Shown piece by piece: positions 21,217 through 29,651 of a stretch of 53,708 nt of DNA. Both the position numbers and the translations under genes were made by a program. The DNA comes from Nitratireductor sp. ZSWI3 (lineage in GTDB: Bacteria; Pseudomonadota; Alphaproteobacteria; Rhizobiales; Rhizobiaceae). The stretch is taken from positions 1 to 53,708 of the forward strand of contig NZ_JANKOF010000025.1 in assembly GCF_024655565.1 (NCBI RefSeq), in the 5' to 3' direction. Numbering within the stretch: the first letter of the stretch is position 1; every line of letters begins with the position of its first letter. The notes beneath the pieces are model-generated. The model did no database searches and had not been told where the DNA came from. It worked only from the letters and a program-made list of their open reading frames with translations.

Positions 21217-22221
21217 ATGCGCTCGACAATCCTGCTTTCCATGCTCGCGCTTGGCGCGGCTTGCGCGTCGGTCCCGGCGGCGGCAGCGGAAAAGCTCACC
21301 ATCTACACCTACGAAAGCTTCACCGCCGAATGGGGCCCCGGCCCGGCGGTGGAAAAGGCCTTCGAGGCGGAATGCGGCTGCGACCTGGAGTTCGTCTCGG
21401 TGGCCGACGGCGTGGCGCTTCTCAACCGCGTGAAGCTGGAAGGAGCGTCGACGAAAGCCGACATCGTCCTCGGCCTCGACAACAACCTGATCCATGAGGC
21501 GCGCGAGACGGGTCTTTTTGCGCCGCACGGTGCCGATCTTGCCGAAGTGAACGTGCCCGGCGGCTTCGAGGACGATGTTTTCGTGCCCTATGACTACGGC
21601 TACTTCGCCTTCGTCTTCGACACCGAGGCACTCGACACGCCGCCGGCGAGCCTCGAAGCGCTGGTTGAGGACGAAAGCGGGCTGAAGATCGCCATCCAGG
21701 ATCCGCGCACCTCGACGCCCGGCCTCGGCCTGCTGCTGTGGGTGAAGGCGGTCTATGGCGAGGAGGCGGCCGATGCCTGGGTGAAGCTCAAGGACAAGGT
21801 GCTGACCGTGACGCCCGGCTGGAGCGAGGCCTATGGCCTGTTCACCAGCGGCGAGGTGCCGATGGTGCTGTCCTACACCACCTCGCCCGCCTATCACGAG
21901 ATCGCCGAGAACACCGAGCGCTACAAGGCGGCCTCGTTCACGGAGGGCCACTACCTGCAGGTCGAGGTGGCCGCCCGCACGGTGACGGGCGTGAAAAACC
22001 CGCTCGCGTCACGGTTCCTCGCCTTCATGACCGGCCCCGGCTTCCAGGACACCATCCCCGAAACCAACTGGATGTTTCCGGCCGGAAAAACCTCCAAGCC
22101 GCTCAACCCGGTGTTCGACACGCTGGTGAAACCGGCACGGACGCTGGAATTCACGCCGGAAGAGGTTGCAGCGGAGCGCAAGGCCTGGGTGGATGAATGG
22201 CTTTCGGTGATGAGCCGCTGA
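21217..22221 (+). CDS. thiB: Thiamine ABC transporter substrate-binding protein
   Basis: The 334-residue periplasmic protein has a signal peptide ([19 protein letters not shown], cleaved near [10 protein letters not shown]). It matches E. coli ThiB through long stretches: [64 protein letters not shown] and [21 protein letters not shown] lies just upstream of the ATG. It is the first gene after the TPP riboswitch and overlaps thiP by 25 nt. Confidence 0.97.
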   Translation: MRSTILLSMLALGAACASVPAAAAEKLTIYTYESFTAEWGPGPAVEKAFEAECGCDLEFVSVADGVALLNRVKLEGASTKADIVLGLDNNLIHEARETGLFAPHGADLAEVNVPGGFEDDVFVPYDYGYFAFVFDTEALDTPPASLEALVEDESGLKIAIQDPRTSTPGLGLLLWVKAVYGEEAADAWVKLKDKVLTVTPGWSEAYGLFTSGEVPMVLSYTTSPAYHEIAENTERYKAASFTEGHYLQVEVAARTVTGVKNPLASRFLAFMTGPGFQDTIPETNWMFPAGKTSKPLNPVFDTLVKPARTLEFTPEEVAAERKAWVDEWLSVMSR

Positions 22222-23840
22222 GGGTCGCCCGCCCTTCGTTCGCCGACAGGCGCGTCACCGCTGGCCGGCTCGCCCTGGCGGCGGTCGCCCTGCTGGTCGG
22301 CGGCGCGTTCGCCGGCCTGGCGCTGGAGGCGGCCATGCGCGGTGCGGGCGCGGCCGGTGCCTTCGACGCCTATCTGGCGCGCATCGCCCGCTTCACCCTG
22401 TGGCAGGCGCTTCTGTCGGCGCTGCTGTCGGTTGTGCCGGCGATCTTTCTCGCCCGTGCGCTGGCGCGGCATCCGATCTTCCCCGGCCGCGCCTTCATCC
22501 TTCGTTTGTTCGCCGTGCCGCTCGCCTTGCCGGCCATCGTCGCCGCCCTCGGCGTGCTGGCGCTCTACGGCAGGGCAGGCTTCTTCGCACCGCTCTTCTC
22601 GGCCCTGGCAGGCGGGACCTGGCCCGGCATCTACGGCCTGTCCGGCATCCTGGTCGCCCATGTGTTCTTCAACCTGCCGCTGGCCACCCGCCTGTTCCTG
22701 AACGCGCTGGAGAGCGTCCCGGCAGACCAGTGGCGGCTCGCCGCGCAACTCGGCATGGGCGCCGGCGCTTCCTTCCGCTTCCTCGAATGGCCGGCCATGC
22801 GCGCCGCGCTGCCGGGCGTCGCCGGCCTCGTCTTCATGCTCTGCGTCACCTCCTTCACCATCGTGCTGCTGCTCGGCGGCGGCCCGCGGGCGACGACGCT
22901 CGAGGTGGCGATCTACCAGGCCCTGCGGTTCGACTTCGACCCCGCCCGCGCCCTGGCGCTGACCCTCGTGCAAGTGGTTCTGGCCGGCGCGGTCGTGTTC
23001 GGCCTGACGCGGCTCGGCGCCACGCTCACCGGCGATGCCAACCTGCCCGTGGCGCCGCGCCGCTTCGTCTGGCACGGGCCGGTCGAGACGGCGCTGAACG
23101 CGGCGCTGATCGGCCTTTCGCTGCTGTTCGTCGCCGGCCCCATGGCCGCCACGGTGCTTGCCGGCCTCGGCGCCGATCTCGCCCGCCTTGCCGCCGAAAG
23201 CGCCGTCCATCGGGCCCTGCTGACCAGTCTCCTTTTCGCCGGCCTGTCCGCGCTTCTCTGCCTGCTGCTGTCGCTGGCGCTGGTGGCGGCACGGCGGGCG
23301 CTCGAATTGCGCCGCGGCGCGCTGCCGGCCGGCCTTCTGGAGCAGGCGACCGACAGCGGCGCAGCACTGGTGCTGATCGTGCCGCCGCTCGTCATCGGCG
23401 CCGGATGGTTCATCCTGCTGCGCCATCTGGGCGACGTCTTCGCCTTCGCGCCGCTCATGGTGGTCACCGTCAACGCCGTCATGGCGATGCCCTTCGCCAT
23501 GCGCGCCATCCGCCCCGCCTACGACGCGGCCAGCGCCCGTCATGAGCGGCTTTGCCTGTCTCTCGGCATCGCCGGCCTCAACCGTCTGAGGCTCGTCGAC
23601 TGGCCGGCATTGCGACGCCCCGCCGCCACCGCGCTTGCCTTTGCCATGGCCCTGTCGCTGGGCGATCTCGGCGTCATCGCCCTGTTCGGCAGCGACCGGG
23701 TGCAGACCCTTCCATACCTCCTCCTCCAGCGCATGGGCAGCTACCGCACGGCGGATGCCGCCGGTATAGCCCTTTTCCTCGGGCTTCTGTGTCTGGCATT
23801 GATGTTTGTCGCCGACCGGCTCGGCAAGGAGACCCGATGA
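22197..23840 (+). CDS. thiP: Thiamine ABC transporter permease
   Basis: The 547-residue inner-membrane protein is made of two fused permease halves, about twelve hydrophobic segments in all, as is typical of ThiP and FbpB-type permeases. The EAA-like loops are visible as [16 protein letters not shown] and [18 protein letters not shown], the contacts for the ATPase. It overlaps the end of thiB by 25 nt and shares an ATGA stop/start with thiQ. Confidence 0.94.
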   Translation: MAFGDEPLRVARPSFADRRVTAGRLALAAVALLVGGAFAGLALEAAMRGAGAAGAFDAYLARIARFTLWQALLSALLSVVPAIFLARALARHPIFPGRAFILRLFAVPLALPAIVAALGVLALYGRAGFFAPLFSALAGGTWPGIYGLSGILVAHVFFNLPLATRLFLNALESVPADQWRLAAQLGMGAGASFRFLEWPAMRAALPGVAGLVFMLCVTSFTIVLLLGGGPRATTLEVAIYQALRFDFDPARALALTLVQVVLAGAVVFGLTRLGATLTGDANLPVAPRRFVWHGPVETALNAALIGLSLLFVAGPMAATVLAGLGADLARLAAESAVHRALLTSLLFAGLSALLCLLLSLALVAARRALELRRGALPAGLLEQATDSGAALVLIVPPLVIGAGWFILLRHLGDVFAFAPLMVVTVNAVMAMPFAMRAIRPAYDAASARHERLCLSLGIAGLNRLRLVDWPALRRPAATALAFAMALSLGDLGVIALFGSDRVQTLPYLLLQRMGSYRTADAAGIALFLGLLCLALMFVADRLGKETR

Positions 23841-24604
23841 ACAGGACGCCAGAGGCCAGCGGCGGGGCGCGGATCGACCTGCAGGACGTGCGCTTCGCCT
23901 ATCCCGGCGGGGCGCCGATGCGCTTCGACCTTGCCGTGGCCGCCTCCGACATCGTCGCGGTGATGGGACCGAGCGGATCGGGCAAATCGACCCTGCTCAG
24001 CCTGATCGCCGGTTTCGAAGCCCCGACCGGGGGCCGCATCCTGATCGACGGCGGGGACATCGGCGCGCTGGCCCCGCATCAGCGGCCGGTTTCCATGGTG
24101 TTCCAGGAGAACAATCTTTTCGCCCACCTGACGGTGGCGCAGAATGTCGGGCTCGGCCGCTCGGCATCGCTCAGGCTGAGCGCCGGCGACCATGAGGCGA
24201 TCGCCGATGCGCTGGCGCGAACCGGCCTTGCCGGCAAGGAGAACCGGCTGCCGCATGCCCTGTCCGGCGGGGAGCGGCAGCGCGTGGCGCTCGCCCGCGT
24301 GCTGCTTCGCCGCCGCCCGGTGCTGCTGCTCGACGAGCCTTTCGCCTCGCTGGGACCGGCCCTCAGCGACGAGATGCTGGCACTGATCGCCGCGCTGCAC
24401 GACGAGCAGCGCATGACCGTGCTGATGGCCACGCACGACCCGCACGACGCCGAGAAGCTTTCGAAGACCATGGTCTTCGTCGACAACGGTACGGTTGCCG
24501 GAACCGGCCCGACCGCCGACTTCCTCGCCGGTAACGGTTCCGAAGCTTTCAACCGCTACATTGGCCGGCGGGGTGAACGGAAGCAGGCTCCGGCAACAAA
24601 GTGA
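23837..24604 (+). CDS. thiQ: Thiamine ABC transporter ATPase
   Basis: The 255-residue ATPase has Walker [10 protein letters not shown] (44-52), signature LSGGE (142-146) and Walker B VLLLDEPF (about 161-169). The [17 protein letters not shown] block is typical of ThiQ/FbpC-like subunits. Its ATG overlaps the thiP stop codon (ATGA), so the three genes are translationally coupled. ThiQ energises uptake of thiamine and thiamine phosphates. Confidence 0.94.
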   Translation: MNRTPEASGGARIDLQDVRFAYPGGAPMRFDLAVAASDIVAVMGPSGSGKSTLLSLIAGFEAPTGGRILIDGGDIGALAPHQRPVSMVFQENNLFAHLTVAQNVGLGRSASLRLSAGDHEAIADALARTGLAGKENRLPHALSGGERQRVALARVLLRRRPVLLLDEPFASLGPALSDEMLALIAALHDEQRMTVLMATHDPHDAEKLSKTMVFVDNGTVAGTGPTADFLAGNGSEAFNRYIGRRGERKQAPATK

Positions 24605-24761
24605 TTCCCCTTTCCCCGCGTATGCGGTAGATGCAGCATCGGATGGGACGCGAAGCACTGACGAGGGGAACCCGATGTGCGGTCACTGCATTGCAGTGAT
24701 CGGGGAATCGGCCAAGATCAACCGGAAGGACACGAGCCTGTCCAATCGAGCGCCTGCAAAG

Positions 24762-26243
24762 ATGAAGTCCTGGTCCATCGCGCGAGGCCACACGCGCACC
24801 GTCATCGCCGCCCTCGTCCTGTCGACCGCCCTGTCCGGTTGCCAGATGATCGACACGAGCACCGGCAGCTTCATGCCGTCGTCCAACCCGGTCACGGTCG
24901 ATTCCGTCACGCGCGGCAACCGCCTCGCGCGGCAGGCCGGCCAGCAGCACCCGCGCATCCTGCAGACCTATGGCGGCGAATATTCCGATCCCAAGCTGGA
25001 GCGCATGGTCGCAAGGGTTGTGGGCTCCCTGACGCTGGACGAGCAGAATACCGCGCCCGCCTACCGCATCACCATCCTCAACTCGCCCAACGTCAACGCT
25101 TTCGCGCTTCCCGGTGGCTATCTCTACGTGACGCGCGGACTTCTGGCACTGGCCAATGATTCGGCCGAGCTTGCCGCCGTCCTCGCCCATGAGATGGCTC
25201 ACGTGACGGCCAATCACGGCATCGAGCGCCAGAAGATGGAAGCCGAGGAGCAGTTCGCCACCAAGGTGGTGAACGAGGTTCTGGGCGAGGATCCGGTTGC
25301 GCAGACGGCGCTTGTGCGCGGCAAGCTGCGGCTGGCGCAGTTCTCGCGCAACCAGGAGCTGGAGGCCGACCGCATCGGCATCCGAACCGTCGCGCATTCG
25401 GGCTACGACGCCTTCGCCGCCGCCCGTTTCCTGCAGGCGATGGATGCCTATCAGGGCTTCCGTAGCGTCAGCGGCGCCACGGATGCGAGCCTCGACTTCC
25501 TGGCCAGCCACCCGAACGCGCCGCGCCGCATCGAGCTTGCCCAGCGCCATGCGCGGGAGCTCGAGCAGCCCGGCTCGGGCAAACGTGACCGCGACCCCTT
25601 CCTCGCCGGCATCGACGGCATGGTCTATGGCGATTCGCCGGAGGAGGGTTATGTGCGCGGCCGCGACTTCCTGCATCCGGGCCTCGGCGTCGCCTTCCGC
25701 GTGCCAGAAGGATTCGTCATCGACAATTCGGCCACTGCCGTGACCGCGGTGGGGCCGGGCGACGTCGCCGTCCGCTTCGACGGCGCGACGGTCCCGGAAA
25801 GCACCTCGCTGACGCAGTATCTGACGAGCGGCTGGGTAGCAGGCCTCGAACCCGGCACGATCCGGGAATTCTCCCTCAACGGCCGCCCCGCCGCAAAAGC
25901 CAGGGCCGCGGCCGACAACTGGCAGTTCGACGTGACGGTGATCCGCTCCGGCGGCCAGGTCTATCGCTTGCTGACGGCGGCACCCGCCACCAGCACGGAA
26001 CTGAACCAGGTCGCCAATGAGGTCGGGCAGAGTTTCCGGATCTTGAACGACGCCGAGAAGGCCGGCCTGAAACCGCTGCGGATTCGTGTCGTCACCGTCA
26101 AGCCCGGCGAAACCCTCGGCTCGCTCGCCGCGCAGATGAGGGGGGTCGACCGCAAGGTCGAGCTGTTCCGCCTGCTCAATGCCATCAGCCCCGGCGGCAC
26201 GCCATCCGTGGGCAGCAAGGTGAAGATCATCACCGACAGCTAA
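24762..26243 (+). CDS. M48-family metalloprotease lipoprotein with C-terminal LysM-like domain
   Basis: The 493-residue protein (from MKSWSIARG) has a lipoprotein signal ending LSTALSGC. The zinc motif is HEMAH (143-147), with the third ligand in NQELEADRIG. A TPR-like, DUF-type middle part and a C-terminal LysM-like VTVKPGETLGSLAAQM segment follow. The arrangement is that of BepA/YfgC-related periplasmic proteases involved in outer-membrane protein quality control. The start is uncertain: an in-frame ATG at 24675 (MCGHCIAVIGESAK) has a better ribosome-binding site (GAGGGG) but would put 29 extra residues before the signal. Confidence 0.88.
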   Translation: MKSWSIARGHTRTVIAALVLSTALSGCQMIDTSTGSFMPSSNPVTVDSVTRGNRLARQAGQQHPRILQTYGGEYSDPKLERMVARVVGSLTLDEQNTAPAYRITILNSPNVNAFALPGGYLYVTRGLLALANDSAELAAVLAHEMAHVTANHGIERQKMEAEEQFATKVVNEVLGEDPVAQTALVRGKLRLAQFSRNQELEADRIGIRTVAHSGYDAFAAARFLQAMDAYQGFRSVSGATDASLDFLASHPNAPRRIELAQRHARELEQPGSGKRDRDPFLAGIDGMVYGDSPEEGYVRGRDFLHPGLGVAFRVPEGFVIDNSATAVTAVGPGDVAVRFDGATVPESTSLTQYLTSGWVAGLEPGTIREFSLNGRPAAKARAAADNWQFDVTVIRSGGQVYRLLTAAPATSTELNQVANEVGQSFRILNDAEKAGLKPLRIRVVTVKPGETLGSLAAQMRGVDRKVELFRLLNAISPGGTPSVGSKVKIITDS

Positions 26244-26310
26244 TCCTGCTTGCAGCGCCGCGTGTGCCGGGCGCACAGATGCTGTAACTCGTTGACCTGC
26301 GCATCGCGCC

Positions 26311-27168
26311 TCAGACCATCGGCGCCGACAAGACGGGATGCGCCCTGGTCAGCGCCAGGCGCAGTTTCTCCAGCGCCCGGTTCTCGATCTGGCGGACCCG
26401 CTCCTTGGAGATGCCGAGTTCGACGCCCAGCGCCTCGAGCGTCGCCCCCTCTTCGCTCAGGCGGCGCTCCCGGATGATCTGAAGCTCACGATTGTCCAGC
26501 ACCTCCATTGCATCGGCCAGCCACGATGCGCGTCGTTCCGCGTCGATCGTCCGGCCGACGACCTCGTCGATGGGCTCGTCTTCGGAGGGGATGAACTCCA
26601 TGCGCTCGGCAGAACCCTCTCCCTCCTCGCGCACCGGCGCGTTGAGCGAGACGTCGGAGCCGGAAAGCCGGGCGTCCATGACGGCGACATCGGCCACCGA
26701 GACCCCCAGGACCCGTGCCGCCTCCTGATGGATCTCGGCCGCGGTGCCCATGCCCTTCTGCAATTTGGCCCGGAGTCGGCGATAGTTGAAGAACAGCGCC
26801 TTCTGAGCGGAGCTGGTTCCGCCCCGCACGATCGACCAGTTGCGCAGCACATAGTCCTGCATGGAGGCGCGGATCCACCAGGTGGCATAGGTGGAGAACC
26901 GCACGCCACGCCCCGGATCGAACCGCGACGCAGCTTCCAGAAGGCCGATATGCCCCTCCTGGATCAGATCGCCGACCGGAAGCCCGAAGCTGCGGAAGCG
27001 TGACGCCATGGCGATCACCAGCCGCATATGCGCAATGGCGATCTCGTGCAGAGCCTGTTGATCGTGCTTGTTGTGCCAGCGTTCGGCCAGCGCCTGCTCA
27101 TGGTCAGGCGCGAGATAGGGCGCCTTCATCGCCGCCCTGACCAGCTTGCGTTCCGCCCGGTCTTGCAT
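26311..27168 (-). CDS. rpoH: RNA polymerase sigma-32 family factor, RpoH2-like
   Basis: The 285-residue sigma factor lacks region 1.1. Region 2 is visible (LVIAMASRFRSFGLPVGDLIQEGHIG, then RFSTYATWWIRASMQDYVLRNWSIV), as is the RpoH box-like SSAQKALFFNYRRLRAKLQ. Region 4 ends in ALGVELGISKERVRQIENRALEKLR. The overall pattern is closer to the RpoH2 paralogue of rhizobia than to RpoH1. In rhizobia RpoH2 works downstream of the general or oxidative stress response. GGGAG sits 8 nt before the ATG. A 539-bp repeat-filled region follows upstream of carD. Confidence 0.9.
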   Translation of the reverse strand: MQDRAERKLVRAAMKAPYLAPDHEQALAERWHNKHDQQALHEIAIAHMRLVIAMASRFRSFGLPVGDLIQEGHIGLLEAASRFDPGRGVRFSTYATWWIRASMQDYVLRNWSIVRGGTSSAQKALFFNYRRLRAKLQKGMGTAAEIHQEAARVLGVSVADVAVMDARLSGSDVSLNAPVREEGEGSAERMEFIPSEDEPIDEVVGRTIDAERRASWLADAMEVLDNRELQIIRERRLSEEGATLEALGVELGISKERVRQIENRALEKLRLALTRAHPVLSAPMV

Positions 27169-27230
27169 GATGCACTCCCGCGTTCGCGGCGCATGCCCGG
27201 AGCCGGGCACCGCACGCCCCAAGCCCATGA

Positions 27231-27327
27231 GCGCCGTGCGTCCTTTTGGACGCACAAAGGGCGCTCAATCTTCTTGTTTTCCGCATTTTTGCGACCGTCA
27301 GGTGATTCCACCTGACTGCAAAATGCT
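27231..27327 (-). repeat. Dispersed repeat family B, copy 1
   Basis: Read on the minus strand it runs from gcattttgcagtcaggtg to a gcgtcc-containing end. It contains an 8-bp hairpin GTCAGGTG/CACCTGAC with a 4-nt loop (27297-27316) and a second perfect 8-bp hairpin gtgcgtcc/ggacgcac (27236-27255). Copies 2 and 3 share the same order: gcattt, gcagtcaggtg, atgcgg, and the gcgtcc block. It lies in the rpoH2 leader. Confidence 0.8.
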
Positions 27328-27456
27328 AATGCACATCGGCGCATCGCCGACGCGCGGTTCAGGTGTCAGAACGCTCTGACGCACCGTCTCCGTCGCGCGG
27401 CCGCGTCAAACGACGGATGTCCCCCTTGCCGCGTCCCAAGCCGTTCCGACGCTGTT

Positions 27457-27555
27457 GCATTTTGCAGTCAGGTGATTTGTCCCGACGTCCGCACGCATGC
27501 GGACAGCAAAATGATAGAGCGTCCCTGTGTAGCCTCCGAAAGGACGCACGGCGCT
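27457..27555 (+). repeat. Dispersed repeat family B, copy 2
   Basis: This plus-oriented copy begins gcattttgcagtcaggtgat, has gtccgcacgcatgcggac (a perfect hairpin) in the middle and ends gaaaggacgcacggcgc. It faces copy 1 head to head across about 130 bp. Confidence 0.75.
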
Positions 27556-27737
27556 CCAGCGGACATCACTTGAACTAACGAGTGGAAAACAAGAAAAGTT
27601 CCAGCCTGTCGCCGATGGATGCGGCGGCTCTTGGGAAATACATGAAAAGTATTTTCACATCAGTCGGTTATAGGCGACCAGAGATTTTCAGGGACGGTGC
27701 GCGACCCCGCTTCGGAAGCATCGGGAGGACACAAGAC

Positions 27738-27769
27738 AAAAGGCCCGGCTGCGGTCAGCCGGGCCTTTT
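27738..27769 (-). terminator. Intrinsic terminator of carD
   Basis: A perfect 14-bp stem, aaaaggcccggctg (27738-27751) and its complement (27756-27769), around the 4-nt loop cggt, ends in TTTTG on the minus strand. It lies 25 nt past the carD stop codon. Confidence 0.9.
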
Positions 27770-27793
27770 GGAAAAACGTCGGGGCAGGAAGCC

Positions 27794-28363
27794 TTATGCG
27801 GCTTCTTCCTTCTCGGTCTCCTCATTGTCCGCCTTGCCGCGGCGCGGACCCTTGTTGAGGTTGACCTCGATCAGGCGCACGGCCTCGGTTTCAGACATCC
27901 GGTTGACGGCGGCGATCTCGCGCGCCATGCGGTCGAGCGCGGCTTCGTAGAGCTGGCGCTCGGAATAGGACTGCTCCGGCTGATTGTCGGCGCGATAAAG
28001 GTCCCGCACGACCTCCGAGATGGAGATGAGGTCGCCGGAATTGATCTTCGCGTCATATTCCTGCGCGCGGCGCGACCACATGGTGCGCTTGACGCGGGCG
28101 CGACCCTGAACGACCTTCAGCGCGCGGTCCACATAATCGGTCTCGGAGAGCTTGCGCATGCCGATGGAGGTCGCCTTGGCGACCGGCACCTTCAGGCGCA
28201 TCTTGTCCTTCTGAAAATCGATGACGAACAATTCCAGCTTATGACCGGCGACTTCCTGCTCTTCGATGGTGACGATTTGCCCGACGCCATGGGCCGGGTA
28301 GACAATAAATTCGCCAGTCTTGAATCCCTGGCGCTGCGCCGATTTCTTCTGCTGGGTGGTCAT
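27794..28363 (-). CDS. carD: CarD-family transcriptional regulator
   Basis: The 189-residue protein has the N-terminal CarD/TRCF RNA-polymerase-interaction domain (GEFIVYPAHGVGQIVTIEEQEV, about residues 18-75) and a helical C-terminal DNA-binding region (DNQPEQSYSERQLYEAALDRM). CarD proteins bind RNA polymerase beta and stabilise open promoter complexes. The C-terminal tail is Lys/Glu-rich. The ATG gives MTTQQKKSAQRQGFK, with AGGAG upstream. A structured leader lies just before it. Confidence 0.93.
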   Translation of the reverse strand: MTTQQKKSAQRQGFKTGEFIVYPAHGVGQIVTIEEQEVAGHKLELFVIDFQKDKMRLKVPVAKATSIGMRKLSETDYVDRALKVVQGRARVKRTMWSRRAQEYDAKINSGDLISISEVVRDLYRADNQPEQSYSERQLYEAALDRMAREIAAVNRMSETEAVRLIEVNLNKGPRRGKADNEETEKEEAA

Positions 28364-28745
28364 CCGCCTAACACTCCTGTTCTTAATGGGGCTTGCGGAG
28401 GCAGCCTCGCCGAGGCAACGTCGCAAGCCCAACCGCCAGCCGGTTTGTCGGGCACAAAGAAAGGTAACTCCGGGAAGATCCGCGATCGCGCCTGCACCAT
28501 GGCCCGCCAAGCAAACCGAAAAAGCCTGATCCAGATTGCTCTGGTCCGGAATTAAGCCCCACTTTCAGTGATGAGTTCGTGTGCGCGCCATAAAAAGACG
28601 TGTTGTCACCGGCATGATTGCGTGACCATACTACAAAAAGCTGAAAGAATCAACAATTTGCCGCGTGCGCGAAGATGTCGCGGCAGGAATCTACCCGACA
28701 GCGCACACTTTTCGGCTCTGCATCTCAGCCCACAGACGGAGGGGC
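28364..28745. other. 382-bp gene-free region between carD and fdxA
   Basis: The region contains the carD leader with a nested stem-loop (28390-28431) and presumably the carD promoter. The stretch 28560-28680 is AT-richer. No further gene, terminator or repeat was recognised. Confidence 0.55.
28390..28431 (-). promoter_or_regulatory. Nested stem-loop in the carD 5' leader
   Basis: A 9-bp stem gggcttgcg/cgcaagccc (28390-28398 with 28423-28431) encloses a smaller GCCTC/GAGGC hairpin. It lies 27 nt upstream of the carD ATG on the transcribed strand. It could affect translation or message stability, but a role is only inferred. Confidence 0.45.
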
Positions 28746-29084
28746 TCAGTCGCCCTCGCCCGGCTCCGGCGAGAAATACAGCTCGAACTTGTTCTCCACC
28801 CCGTCGAACTCCTTGGCGTCGGCGGGCGGTTCCTTCTTGGCCGTTATGTTGGGCCATTTTTCGGCATATTCGGAATTCAACTGCAGCCAGTTGTCGAGGC
28901 CCGGCTCCGTATCCGGCTTGATCGCCTCTGCCGGGCATTCAGGCTCGCACACGCCGCAGTCGATGCATTCATCCGGGTGGATGACGAGCATGTTCTCGCC
29001 TTCGTAAAAACAGTCCACCGGGCAGACTTCTATACAGTCCATGTACTTGCACTTGATGCAATTGTCGGTGACGATATAGGTCAT
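28746..29084 (-). CDS. fdxA: 7Fe-type ferredoxin FdxA
   Basis: The 112-residue protein begins [22 protein letters not shown]. Nine cysteines are at 9, 12, 17, 21, 25, 40, 43, 46 and 50. The C-terminal set [12 protein letters not shown] binds a [4Fe-4S] cluster and the N-terminal set a [3Fe-4S] cluster, as in Azotobacter FdI-type ferredoxins. An acidic C-terminal extension follows. Its position between carD and the S4-domain gene is typical of rhizobia. Confidence 0.95.
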   Translation of the reverse strand: MTYIVTDNCIKCKYMDCIEVCPVDCFYEGENMLVIHPDECIDCGVCEPECPAEAIKPDTEPGLDNWLQLNSEYAEKWPNITAKKEPPADAKEFDGVENKFELYFSPEPGEGD

Positions 29085-29251
29085 GAGCGCTCTCGGCTGA
29101 CAGCATTTGCGAATGTCGAGGGTGAGGTAGCCCCTTTGCCGGGTCGTTGCAAGGCCCGTTGTTGCGCCGCAATCGTCGCAGGGGGAATCGATTTCCAACG
29201 CGCCGAGCCGACCATGCGGCAAGCCCCGTGCCCAGGGCGCGTTTCCAGCCG

Positions 29252-29644
29252 TTACGGCTCGTCGCGCCAGCGGTCGAGGGCGCGCCGTTCTCTCTTGGTC
29301 GGGCGGCCGGCGCCCGCCTCGCGCAGCGGAACTTGCGCCTCCGCGGCGCGCGGAGCCGTCGGCTGCGGTGTCAGGTCCTCGTAGAGCGTGCGCGCTTCCT
29401 CCGCCGGTCCCCGGCGGCTGCCCGCCGCGAGCACGCGGTAGACCAGGATCCTGCGGTCGAGCGTGATGGTCAGCACGTCGCCCGGCTTCACGGCATAGGC
29501 GGCCTGCTCGATCTTGTTGCGGTTGACCCGCACGCGCCCGCCCTGCGCCAGCTTGGCGGCCAGCGAGCGGGATTTCACCACACGCGCGAAGAACAGCCAC
29601 TTGTCGATGCGCTGGCGCTCGGTGGCTGTCTCGCTCGAAGTCAT
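29252..29644 (-). CDS. S4-domain RNA-binding protein (Hsp15-like)
   Basis: The 130-residue protein has an S4 domain at about residues 11-60 ([30 protein letters not shown]). A basic C-terminal tail ([18 protein letters not shown]) follows, as in Hsp15/HslR, which binds free 50S subunits carrying nascent chains after heat shock. It begins 7 nt after the helicase stop on the same strand, so the two are probably coupled. Confidence 0.9.
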   Translation of the reverse strand: MTSSETATERQRIDKWLFFARVVKSRSLAAKLAQGGRVRVNRNKIEQAAYAVKPGDVLTITLDRRILVYRVLAAGSRRGPAEEARTLYEDLTPQPTAPRAAEAQVPLREAGAGRPTKRERRALDRWRDEP

Positions 29645-29651
29645 GAAGCGG

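Larger units (their letters stand above)
27169..27793. other. 625-bp gene-free region between rpoH2 and carD
   Basis: The region holds the rpoH2 promoter area, two copies of a dispersed repeat in opposite orientations (27231-27327 and 27457-27555) and the carD terminator (27738-27769). No coding region is supported. I did not find a GGAAC-N16/17-CGTT motif upstream of rpoH2. Confidence 0.6.

Noticed and set aside
24495-24761. Start of the M48 protease further upstream (24495 or 24675)
   Set aside because: 24495 lies inside thiQ. 24675 has a good ribosome-binding site but would place about 40 residues before the lipobox. I kept 24762 with that uncertainty stated.
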